A stretch of DNA of 64,000 bases from Centrapalus pauciflorus (lineage: Eukaryota > Streptophyta > Magnoliopsida > Asterales > Asteraceae), in the NCBI GenBank assembly GCA_020465985.1, contig JAANYP010004771.1, positions 1,082,432 to 1,146,431 on the forward strand. The letters run 5' to 3'. This document shows positions 1 to 10,707 of the stretch, piece by piece. The notes beneath the pieces are model-generated. The model had not been told where the DNA came from. It searched no databases and saw nothing but the letters and a program-made list of their open reading frames with translations. A program made the translations under genes and the position numbers. Position 1 is the first letter of the stretch. Each line of letters opens with the position of its first letter.

Positions 1-165
1 ACTTCTAAACCCAAAAAAATAAAGTAAAGTTAATCCTCAAAGTAATTGAGATGTAATATTTTGCTCTGTCATGGAAATTAAATGTTTTCTCCCCTTTGAG
101 TCTTTAAGGGGAAATACGGTCATAGAGTTCTTGAACTAACCACAACCATGATAAATAATAAGCAG

Positions 166-1171
166 GTATCATTTCAAGTTGCAGATGCTTTGAACCAGCC
201 ATTTCATGATGGAAAGTTTGATCTGGTTTGGTCCATCGACTGTGCAGAGCACGTGCCTGATAAACTGAAGGTTCTCATCTTTTATGATGTTTCTTAAAAG
301 TTCCTCAAATTCATTTCTTTTGAGTTCAATCCACCACATGGGACATTTTTGGATAATTTCCCTTGTAAATTGAGTCCTTTCGTATTGTGTTTTGATTTTC
401 ATGCTACTTTATTTTTTCTACACTGACAGTTAGTAAGTGAGTTGGTTCGAGTGGCTGCCCCAGGTGCTACAATAATCATAGTCACATGGTGTCACAGGGA
501 CCTTACCCCTACAGAAATATCCCTGCCCCAAGATGAAAAAGGGATTTTGGACAAGATTCGTGATGCATACCATCATCCTCCTTGGTGTTCCGTTGCTGAT
601 TATATGAAGTTACTGGAATCGCTTTCTCTTCAGGTAAATTTCATCATGTTTGACTCCACATGTCAACATGACAAGACCATTACTATGGCAATTTTGAATC
701 ATCACTGAATAGGTAATATGTTTCATACTATTACATGGCATAAGCATCTAGTGACATCTTACATGGCTAAACTTGGAGCTTGAGCTACATCTTGTAGGAT
801 ATTAAGACAACAGATTGGTCGGAGAATGTTGCCCCATTTTGGCCAGCTGTGATAAGGTCTACATTGACATGGAGTGGTATGACTTCATTGCTTTGGAGCG
901 GTAATTCTCTTTTCACATCATATTCATGTGATCTGAACTTCAGAAGGTCATGGTCATCGATTTGAATGACCCCAACGCTTACAAAGCTCGCGAGTCTTGT
1001 TTTTTTTTTTTTTTACTTCTACTGTTGTTATTTTTGTCACTCATTGTTTTTGGATTAATTTGGCTAGGATGGAAGACTATTAAAGCGGCATTAGCAATGC
1101 CATTGATGATTAAAGGATTAAAGAAGGGTGTGATCAAATACTCCATCATTACATGTCGAAAGCCTAAGTAA
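166..1171 (+). CDS. VTE4: gamma-tocopherol methyltransferase-like protein, copy 1 (5' part lies before the window)
   Basis: SAM-dependent methyltransferase of the plastid gamma-tocopherol methyltransferase family, which methylates the tocopherol ring in vitamin E synthesis. The same family has given rise to indole-alkaloid N-methyltransferases such as picrinine NMT. Four exons can be spliced in frame: 166-270, 430-633, 798-900 and 1068-1171 (TAA 1169-1171). They match exons 3-6 of the complete copy at 5063-7187. Exons 1-2, with the transit peptide and SAM motif I, must lie upstream of base 1. The C-terminus reads KGVIKYSIITCRKPK, a family signature. Introns are also closely similar to copy 2, so the duplication is recent. 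The conserved Glu of the WSIECAEH segment is Asp here. Substrate (tocopherol or another small molecule) cannot be decided from sequence. Confidence 0.85.
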
Positions 1172-1570
1172 ATGGTGCCATAATAATACAATATGCATGC
1201 ATTGTGTACATGTATATCAATATATATAATCTTTATCGTTTCTATGATCACCTTAATTTTGTAGTATCTTGAATGAACAAGTAAATTTGTTGTTTTTGGC
1301 AAGACATTTTCTTTTCTTTTTTCGGGTGTGCCTATATTTGTTTTAGGCGACTATCTAAAAAGATAATAGGAAATGTAATCAAAATTCACTAATATATTAG
1401 CAGTGTAGACAAAAAAAAATAAAGTTTTGAGATTGGTGGTTTTGATACTGTTTTTGGTTTTACGAGCTTACATGCTCTAGGTCTTCTTTCTGTGTAGATG
1501 GATCTGTTTAGTAAGATCATGAATCATGTCAAGCGAAAAATAAAACTGGAATTGAAAAATGTATAATTAA

Positions 1571-2248
1571 TGGTTAAAGTCGTACAAATGTAAACAACTT
1601 TATTAAAATTACTCAAATGACTAATGTAGTTTTTTTTTTAAACCTCGTTGGTACTTGAACTCTAATTTTATTGTTGAAATAATACTTTTGATGTCCAGTT
1701 ACCGATTCTACCAGTAAAAGTCTATTTTTTATTTTTCGTAAAAACTGAGGTGGATTTGTTTGATTACGTGGGTTTTTAAAAAGTTTTTACAAGTGGTATT
1801 AATTTCATTTATATATTTGATAATAATAAAGATATATAAAACATTATAAGTAATATGGAATTAATCATGAAAATTATAATAATAAATCTAAAGATTTACT
1901 AATACATCTCTACACTTCTACAAATCACCTTCATCCCTTCACCGCCAACTATCTAAAAACTCGTCCCTTCACATCTCTACATTTAATCTAAAGACTCGTC
2001 ACTTCACCGTAGATCTTCATCAATTTGCATTCAATGAATCAAGATTCCACATAAGCACCACATCATTAAGAATATGCCATGTCGTCGTATGAATCAACCA
2101 AAAATGCCACGTTAGCATAGTTACCAGTTATACGTACCATATCGACAAGTCACATATAAGTACAAGTACCAAGGAGGCAACAAATAAACTAGATTAGTCA
2201 TTTCGATAATTTTAGTAAAGTAGCTTACATTTGTACGACTTTAGCCCT
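1571..2248. mobile_element. nonautonomous element with ~65-bp terminal inverted repeats
   Basis: The left end (GGTTAAAGTCGTACAAATGT...) is matched in reverse complement at the right end (...ACATTTGTACGACTTTAGCC), and similarity runs about 65 bases inward on both sides. It has no coding capacity. The long inverted ends suggest a MULE-derived MITE. I could not define a target-site duplication. Confidence 0.6.
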
Positions 2249-2350
2249 ATAATTAAAATTGAAAACTTGGCTGATCTCAACTAATTTAACATCAGTGTGG
2301 ATTCATTTTTGTAACAAAACAGACCATGAACCATATACAAATCTACAATT

Positions 2351-2675
2351 TAATAAAGGAAAATTATACGAAAAACCAGCGCACTTTTGATATTTTTCGA
2401 TTAAGTCAATGTACCAAAACGTTTACATAAAAGTTTTTCAACTTGAAATTGTTTACGATATGTTGTTTTATGAAATTTTTTAAAGGATTTTTCAGACGTT
2501 TTTCATAAAATTTTGTTAAGTTAAAGGACTTTTATGGAAACATTTTATGTGTAATGATTTTTATGTAAACATTTTTAAGGTGAGAGACATTTATGAAAAC
2601 GTTTTTGGTGCAATGACCTTATTTGAAAAATTACTGAACGTACGTTGTTTTTTTACATGATTTTTCCATTTAATA
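2351..2675. mobile_element. short foldback / MITE-like inverted repeat
   Basis: The left arm begins near AAAGGAAAATTATACG. The right arm, read on the other strand, begins with a related sequence. Both arms then carry a matching segment built on ACCAAAAACGTTT and 'cataaaag'. Noncoding, with imperfect arms of roughly 100 bases or more. Confidence 0.45.
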
Positions 2676-4540
2676 ATTATAATTTTTAAATGTATAGTAG
2701 TCTTCTTTCATGAAAAGTTATTCATTATCATCATCTCTTGTTAATTGATATTAAGTGATAAATGATTTTAGTAAATCATATATTGGCTTTCAATTACTAA
2801 TTAAAAACAATTATAGACCGAGTTGTAATGTGCACGTTTAAAATTCCTATTTTTATCAAGTTAAATTAATTAATAATCTTATTTATATTTTGTAATTTTT
2901 ATTAATAAAATGACTTCCAAAAATAATATTAAAAGTAGACGTCTAAAAATTATATTTATCAAAAAGGTAAGGTAACTTACATGTAAAATTAAAGAATGTA
3001 GAAACTTCCAAAATTTCCTTCATTATCTCAAGCATATAGGTTCAGACTTCAGAGCAACTGAAAGACATTTTTTTGGGCTTTGGATGGAGAAGAATAAGAA
3101 AACTTTGTGAAGAATGAATTACGCATTTTTTGAGATAATTTTTATTTCTTATTTTAGACATCTTTTTATATTAAAAATCAAAATACTTCTATTCCTTTAC
3201 TATTTGAAATTAAAAATAGATCGAATACTTTTGATACTTTATTAATTTGAATTAAGGTTTATAATTTTGACACAATGGGACAAATGGGGATAGTCAAAAT
3301 GACCCATACTAAGTAATTAAGCTAGAACATAATTTTTTTAAACACTAAACTTCTAGAAAATGATGTTTTAAACAAATTGATTTTGAAAAAAATTTCAATT
3401 GTATGTTAATTTTATGTCTGATCATCGACTCGTTCAACCCGTTTGCTTGAATTGGCCGGAATTGTCACTCCTAATTTACATGTAAAAGATCTCGATGGTA
3501 GATTACTTATTCAAATATGGAAGCATAATTATCTTAAGACGCCTTTGTTGGTTATTCTTTATTATATTTTTTAAAATTTCAGTTTGTATCAATTCGTATG
3601 TTTTTACTACTCTAATATTTATATATAATAAAAAAGAACACATACATATAATAATAAATTGTTGTTACTACGTTATGTTTCAACTCCTTTAATTACATTT
3701 ATAAACCAAACAGTAAATAAAATTAGTTTCAAGCAATTAATTAGCAATCAATACGTGACAATTGACCTAGCGTTCATTTGACACGTGTAATTAATTTATG
3801 TTTAAATAATTAATTCTATTAATTAATAGTTACTATGTTTTATAGATTCTATTAACAACTCTAGGTTAATATAACATATTTAATGGTTAATATATGTCAC
3901 TTGGAAAATGAAACTTACGATTTTTAAGGGTTATATCAATTATTAATAAAGTTAAGGATTTATTGTCTCTCGTATATGTATTGTAATTAATTATAATAAA
4001 GTTAAAGATTTTACGATGCTTTTCCCGTTTATCATTTGTGGGTTTCTTAAATTATTATTATAATTTTTTCGTTCTTTAATCCATAATGTTAAAATGAATA
4101 TTGAGTCACATTCGTTTTACTATATTCAAGGTCTGTGTCGTTTATTATCGAATTCTATGATTATCTTAAATTTTGTAATTTATTGAAAAAGTTGTATTCA
4201 TACAAATATGTATATTATACGGGTAAATAAACTAGCAATCTAATAAATGAGTAACTAACATGTCACGTATAGAGATCTCCTTTAATTTGCCACTTATTGA
4301 CGTCCTTTTTACCACGTGTCATTTGACTAGATTAACTTAAATTCAAATCAAATCAAATTCATACATCCTGATTAATCTAATTTAATTATTCTAAACAATA
4401 TTAACCAAGATATAATAAATTGTAATTTCTTAAATTATTTTATATATTTTATAATTATTTATTTTTAAAAATCAACTAATGAATTACATGAGTTTTTAAC
4501 ATAGTTTTATTATTATTATTCTTACTGAAGGACGTAAAAT

Positions 4541-4832
4541 TGCCAAAAATGTAACATAAATTTTTAAAATTTGACTATAAAGGTAACATTAAAAAAATTC
4601 ACTGAAAAAGGATTATAAAATTTAATTTTGACAAAAAAAAAGGTATCAACAACTATTTAATAAGATAAATCATGATCTTCTGTTGGCAAATATAAAATTT
4701 AATGATTTTTTTGGCTTAAAAATTAAATTTAATTCTCTTTATTCGGAAAAAAATAAATTTTATAGTCCTTTTTCAGTTTAAACAATTTCATAATACATTT
4801 GCTGGTAAAAATTGTATTTTATGTTAATTTTT
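4541..4832. mobile_element. AT-rich inverted-repeat element
   Basis: ACTGAAAAAGGATTATAAAA on the left is mirrored by the reverse complement of TTTTATAGTCCTTTTTCAGT on the right, and the outer flanks also pair. Noncoding, and probably an old MITE or foldback. Boundaries are approximate. Confidence 0.45.
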
Positions 4833-5062
4833 TAAAACTTTTTTCTATCGAAAAGCCATTTGGAATAATTACTCAAAGAATCCTAAAATAAAATATAAAA
4901 AATTTATAAATGGTGGTGGCCGGTGGTGGGTCCTCCAGCAGGAGTAAAGTAGGATGGCCACGCATCTAACACAAATGGAAGCGGATCGAGGGTATTTATC
5001 CACGAGCGAAGTGAAGGCTCACAACATCATGCAACTTCTTTAAACCACGGAGAATCCACGGA

Positions 5063-7187
5063 ATGAGCGCGTTGTTAGGCGTGTGTCGTTTTACGCTCCT
5101 TACCTCCACCGTCACACGCCTGTCCATCCTCTTCAGCCGTATGGTTCCATTTAGAGGAGGACCTATTACTACCAAGGGTGGTATGGCAGCAGTTACCGCG
5201 ACGCAGGATGACCAACGGTTGAAGAAGAGGATAGCAGACTTCTACGACGAATCATCTGGAGCATGGGAGAATTCATGGGGAGAACACATGCATCACGGCT
5301 TCTACGATCCAGGCGTCGTTGTACAAATCTCCGACCACCGAACTGCTCAGACTCGTATCATTGAACAGGCACTCCACTTCGCCTCTGTTCCTGGTATTCA
5401 TCTTAACTTTTTTTCCCCTTGATTTACACTATGACCATGTTATCTCGCTCATTATGTATAATTAGCACTGTTCAAGTATAATTAAGTCATGAGTGTATTT
5501 GGTTGGCATTTAACTATTTTACGTCCTCGTAACTCGTCATTTTCAATTCAACTTAGTGTGGTTGTTTGTTATTCAACCTTATGCTAGTATGAATGTTAAT
5601 TATTTTCCTCGACCTATATACATGGTTTCACTTTCCAATGTGAAAGTCTAAAAGATCTTTATTATCATAGAGGATCCCTTAAAGAAACCTAGGAGCATAG
5701 TTGATGTCGGTTGTGGCATCGGAGGTAGCTCGATGTACCTGTCAAGAAAATATGGGGCGGAATGTTATGGGATCACGCTCAGCCCTGTACAAGCTGAGAG
5801 GGCTCAGGCACTTGCTACCGCCCAAGGGTTAACCAACAAGGTAAATAATTTTTTCTTTCCTTAAAAATCTAAGGACAATCAAGATAGCAATATAGCATTA
5901 GTGATTACCGCCTACAACAATTACGGTGGTGACGGTGAATTTGTATAATTATACTGTTTTTCATGGGGTTGAAAATCATGTTGCAGTCTGGGCTTACTTT
6001 TGAGCATCAATCTTTATAAAAAGTTTAACTTCTAAACCCTAAAAACAAAGTAAAGTTAATCCTCAAAGTACTTGGAGATGTAATATTTGGCTCTGTCATG
6101 GAAATTAAATGTTTTCTACCCTTTTGAGTCTTCAAGGGGAAATACGGTCATAGAGTTTTTTTAACTAACCACAACCATGATAAATAATAAACAGGTATCA
6201 TTTCAAGTTGCAGATGCTTTGAACCAACCATTTCATGATGGAAAGTTTGATCTGGTTTGGTCCATCGAGTGTGCAGAGCACGTGCCTGATAAAATGAAGG
6301 TTCTCAATCTTTTATGATGTTTCTTAAAAGTTCCTCAATTTCATTCCTTTTGAGTTCAATCCACTACATGGGACATGTTTGGATAATTTCCCTTTGTAAA
6401 TTGAGTCCCTTCGTTGTGTGTTTTGATTTTCATGCTACTTTATTTTTTCTACACCGACAGTTAGTAAGTGAGTTGGTTCGAGTGGCTGCCCCAGGTGCTA
6501 CAATAATCATAATCACGTGGTGTCACAGGGACCTTAACCCTACAGAAAAATCCCTGCCCCCAGATGAAAAAGGAATTTTGGACAAGATTCGTGATGCATA
6601 CTGTCATCCTGCTTGGTGTTCCATTGCTGATTATATAAAGTTACTGGAATCGCTTTCTCTTAAGGTAAATTTCATCATGTGTGACTCCACATGTCAACAT
6701 GGCAAGACCATTACTATGACAATTTTGAATCATCATTACATAGGTAATTTGTTTCATAACTTGGCATAAGCATCTAGTGAAATCTTACATGGCTAAACTT
6801 GGAGCTTGAGCTACTTTTCGTAGGATATTAAGACAGAAGATTGGTCGGAGAATGTTGCCCCATTTTGGCCAGCTGTGATAAGGTCTGCATTGACATGGAG
6901 TGGTCTGACTTCATTGCTCTGGAGTGGTAATTCTCTTTTCACTTCATATTCCTGTGATCTGAACTTCAGAAGGTCATGGTCATCGATTTGAATCATGAGT
7001 CCCCAACCCTTGCAAAGCTCGTGAGTCTTGTTTTTTTACTTCTATGGTTGTCACTCATTTCCTTTTGGATTTAATTTGGCTAGGATGGAAGACTATTAAA
7101 GCGACATTAGCAATGCCATTGATGATTAAAGGATTAAAGAAGGGTGTGATCAAATACTCCATCATTACATGTCGAAAGCCTGAGTAA
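5063..7187 (+). CDS. VTE4: gamma-tocopherol methyltransferase-like protein, copy 2 (complete)
   Basis: A complete six-exon gene: 5063-5393, 5671-5840, 6195-6299, 6461-6664, 6824-6926 and 7084-7187. All junctions are GT-AG, and the spliced frame is open for 338 codons (Arabidopsis VTE4 is about 348). The ATG at 5063 opens a Ser/Thr/Arg-rich stretch of about 45 residues without acidic residues, which looks like a plastid transit peptide. SAM motif I is IVDVGCGIGGSS (about residue 120), followed by the family segments WSIECAEHVPDK and VAAPGATIIIITWCHRDL and the C-terminal KKGVIKYSIITCRKPE. Known role of the family: S-adenosylmethionine-dependent methylation of gamma- or delta-tocopherol at the chloroplast envelope. 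Some relatives are alkaloid N-methyltransferases. It lies in tandem with copy 1 (about 6 kb repeat distance) and a broken third copy. Confidence 0.9.
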
Positions 7188-9160
7188 ATGGTGCCATAAT
7201 AATACAATATGCATGTATTGTGTACATGTATATCAATATATATAATCTTTATCGTTTCTATGATTACCTTAATTTTGTAACATCTTGAATGAACAAGTAA
7301 AGTGGTTGTTTTTGGCAAGAACATTTTCTTTTCTTTTTTTCGGGTGTGCCTGTTTATGTTTTTAGGCAACTACCTAAAAAGAGAATAGGACATGTATTCA
7401 AAATTCACTAATTAATCACCACTGTCGACAAAAAAAAAAAAAAAAAAAAAAAACTTTTTGAGATTGGTAGTTTTGTTACTCTTTTTGTTTTTACGGGCTT
7501 ACATGCAATTGTTTTTTTTTTTTTTTTTTAAGAAAAACTACATTATTATTATATGAGTAATGAACAAAATAAAAGTTGACAACTATTTATATGATACCAG
7601 GTCACGTGGGCTAGACATTTTCTTTTATTAAGATACTAGTTTTTAACTGATGTATTATTACACTTTTCATGAATGATCAGTATATAAACTTAAAACTAAA
7701 ATAATTTTTATTAAAAATATTATAGAATAATACCATGATATATATCTTACATAACCTTTTGTTTTCCTAGATTTCTAAATACAATTTGAGGTTTTAATTT
7801 TACGCACGACATAATATTTGTATATTTTATAACAATAATTTTTTCATAAAATACTTTATTACTAATTACTTTTCTTAATACAATTTGAGGTTTAAAAACT
7901 ACAAAAGAACCATCCTTCCTATTTGGCAACTTAATCTCCTCTATGGATGTAACATCCCAAATTTTAAACCAAACCAACTTAACAATAACAGAGCACTAAC
8001 CATTATATATAATTAATCATTAACATCAATTACAATCTTTCAAGATTACTTATACAAAATCTCTAACCAACTAACATTATCTAAAACACATGAAATAAAG
8101 TTTATGACGGAGTCAAACGTTCAGTGTGCGGATAACAAAATAAAAAACAATTCAAATAGAAACAATCAATTTTAAGAAAACTTTTATCTAAATATTAACA
8201 AAACAGTTTCAATTTATCTAGTCGATTATGCATATACGTAAACATTTTCCAATAAATTTTCGAATAACAAGCAAGCGGTTGTCAACCAATCACAAATCAA
8301 TCAACGGGGTATTACAAAAAAAAAACGTGGGGGGATATCTGGCATTATACTGTCACTCACCATAGAAGCAAACTCAAAAACTAGGATTGATCCATACGCC
8401 CCTAAATCCCCGACCACACCACAAAGAGGAGTCGTCATGTTCTGATCACACTGACACGAAAGATGTCATGCCATTGGTTCCACAATGACGTGACTATGGT
8501 ACCTCCATAGATAGCTCGTACCCAAAAATAAGAATCTCACATTACAACTTTCTCAAACAAAAAATAATAATTTTTCAACAAGAAACTTTTATTTTTAAAA
8601 CCAAATGGTATAAAAGCTTTTAAAGATAAATTGAATTTGTTTTCAAATATTTTCAAAACGTTTAATAAAATATTTTTATAGGGGTACACTGAAACTGAAA
8701 GAACAATATGGAATTAAAATACTTTTCGGTTCATTTATCAAGATTTTAAAACCAAATTGTTTTTCTAATGATTTGAAACAATGTTTTTCAGTAAGTAGAA
8801 CTTTTAAAACAAATGAATCGATATCAAAATTTTTTTCTTCTAAAGAAAGATGATATCGTACTTTAGTCTATGTTTACCACTCGTCAAAAAGCTTGAAAAT
8901 CCATGGCATGCTTCTATTCGATCTAACCATCCTAAAGCGATACAATATATATATTAACCATAGCTAAATTCCCCAGGTTCATACGTTAACTATCCTCATC
9001 CATTATCGTACCAAAAATTCTAATTACTTATAATTTTGATTGTTTGTATATTTAACCGAACCGTATGTATAAATTGATCGAGATTATAAATTTGTTTTAA
9101 GCTTACAAATTGAAATTCAGTCTTTCATAGTAATTTTTTTGAAAGAACGATATTAACCTT
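7188..9160. other. intergenic; possible degraded LTR-type sequence
   Basis: No gene supported. After the 3' flank of copy 2 come homopolymer tracts, such as a long poly(A) near 7430-7451 and a poly(T) near 7511-7529. From about 7950 (TGTAACATCCCAAATTTTAA) to about 8950 the DNA is less AT-rich and looks like noncoding transposon sequence, perhaps an LTR that begins TGTAACATCCC. I found no primer-binding site, matching second LTR or coding domain, so this is only a suggestion. Confidence 0.3.
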
Positions 9161-9164
9161 AAAA

Positions 9165-9560
9165 ATTCAGAAGGTCAATGGTCATGGATTTGAATCACGA
9201 GTCCCCAACGCTTGCAAAGCTTGCGAGTCTTCTTTTTCTACTTCTACTATTGTCATTTTTTCAGTCTTTTCTTTTTGAATTTAATTTGGCTAGGATGGAA
9301 GACTATTAAAGCGACATAAGCAATGCCATTGATGATTGAAGATTTCGAGAAGGGAGTGATCAAATACTCCATTATTACATGTCGAAAGCCCGAGTAAATG
9401 GTGCCACAATAATACAATATGTATACCCTATATACATGTGTACTTTTTATAGTTTCTATCACTTTTGTAGCTAAGGCGTTAAGCAAGACAAATATATGAA
9501 ATGAAATCTCGAATAAACAAGTAAATTTGTTGTGAGTGGTGGTGTTGGCAAGTCTTTTTC
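9165..9560 (+). pseudogene. third tocopherol methyltransferase-like copy: last-exon remnant with in-frame stop
   Basis: From about 9165 the sequence is collinear with the end of intron 5, exon 6 and the 3' flank of copies 1 and 2. The exon-6 equivalent is 9294-9397. It keeps the splice acceptor and the normal stop (TAA 9395-9397) but has a premature TAA at 9317-9319, where the other copies read TTA. No exon 1-5 equivalents were found upstream between 7.2 and 9.16 kb, so this is a decayed fragment that cannot encode the enzyme. Its 3' part (GKGVIKYSIITCRKPE-like) is otherwise well preserved, which implies fairly recent loss. Confidence 0.85.
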
Positions 9561-9676
9561 TTATGTTTTTTTTTTTTTTTTCCTTTTTGGGTGGGTCCAT
9601 TTCTATTTTGGACAACTACCTTAAAAGAGAGCAGGACATGTAATCAATTTCACTAATTAATCACAAACGTGAACCG

Positions 9677-10358
9677 TTAAGGGCGTTTGACTTCCAATTC
9701 AAAATTGAAATGAAATGGAAATTTTTTTTTTTTATGGACTATATTATGAGTGTGTTTGGTTTTACGTTATAAACGAGATTATTAGCTTATTACGTTTCAA
9801 TAACGCAAGTAATTAATTTAAAGTGTTTGAATTGCATACGTTAATAAGTGATTATTTGTGTTTAGCGTTAGTCCTAGCACACTTTTTCATAATTTAAAAA
9901 AAAATATAGCTTATTTGCCTATTAAGTGATTATTTGGTCATTTTACAAGTTAAAACGTAAATCCAAACACTTTAAAAGCTTATTATCTGATAATTATGAT
10001 AGCAAACAGCAAAAGCAAAACCAAACACTACATTTCCGGCAGCACTTTTGATTACAACTATTATTTGATTATTAGTTTCCAAAACGTTACAACAATTTTT
10101 CAAACGCAAATCCAAACACCCTCTATATATTAGTTGATTGGTTGAGGCGTAGAATAGTGGTTAATGACTAACTAAGTGTATGAGTTGTTAGAAATCTAAA
10201 TTTATTTACAAATAGCTAGGAATGATAGATTACTTCAATCATAGATTTTGATGGAATTTAAACATATTTTTGTTCATTGTTTTGGTAAGCAAAATTTCAA
10301 AATAAACTACAAACAGATTTCAATTCCTTCAAAATCAATTCCGTGATTCAAACACCTC
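9677..10358. mobile_element. nested hAT/MITE-like elements with 'GTGTTTGG' ends
   Basis: An inner element (about 9747-10123) has ends of the form GAGTGTGTTTGGTTTT and, inverted, AACCAAACACTAC or CCAAACACCCTC. Outer ends at about 9677 (GGGCGTTTGACTTCCAATT) and about 10358 (inverted, GGAGGTGTTTGAATCAC) suggest it sits inside a second element of similar type. Noncoding. Exact borders and target duplications were not resolved. Confidence 0.45.
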
Positions 10359-10707
10359 CTTCTCCTAACCAATTAATGCTTGGTAAACGACTTCGGACAG
10401 ACCATTCACTCCGACGAGAAATGTGGTTGGGTAATGTTCGCAACTAACCATGGTTGGTGAGGTATCGTAAACGGATGAACGTTGATAAATGGTTAAGCTT
10501 TTTGAGCGATGTAACTGAGGCTGATATCGCAATCCTTGCAAGGACTGCACTAAGTCGGGAAGGATTAAGTTGATATGAATAAATAACAAAAGAAAATCAA
10601 ATGGCAACTCTTCCTCACCATTTGTATTAGCAAGTTAAAATGATCAAAACACATGCATGTCCAGGGCAATTCGCACCCAATGTAAATACATCAAGAACCA
10701 AAACACC

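Larger units (their letters stand above)
1172..5062. other. intergenic AT-rich region with three inverted-repeat elements
   Basis: No supported gene. The first ~200 bases are the 3' flank of copy 1 and resemble the 3' flanks of the other copies. The rest is AT-rich and contains the inverted-repeat elements at 1571-2248, 2351-2675 and 4541-4832. A stretch at about 3425-3478 shares a motif (ACCCGTTTGCTTGAAT) with the reverse strand near 26.27 kb, which suggests a dispersed repeat. The last ~100 bases before 5063 should hold the promoter and 5' UTR of copy 2. I see no convincing TATA box. Confidence 0.5.

Noticed and set aside
950..1171. Open frame with a hydrophobic leucine/phenylalanine run
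   Set aside because: It starts in intron 5 of the methyltransferase copy. The hydrophobic run is the translated polypyrimidine tract, and only the last part (exon 6) is real coding sequence.
7950..8950. LTR retrotransposon
   Set aside because: Only a TGTAACATCCC-like start was seen; no second LTR, primer-binding site or coding domain, so it is kept as a possibility only.
10365..10607. 80-codon minus-strand frame downstream of IMP2
   Set aside because: No recognisable domain and no splice link to IMP2. It lies past the IMP2 stop in repeat-flanked DNA, so it is not called as a gene.
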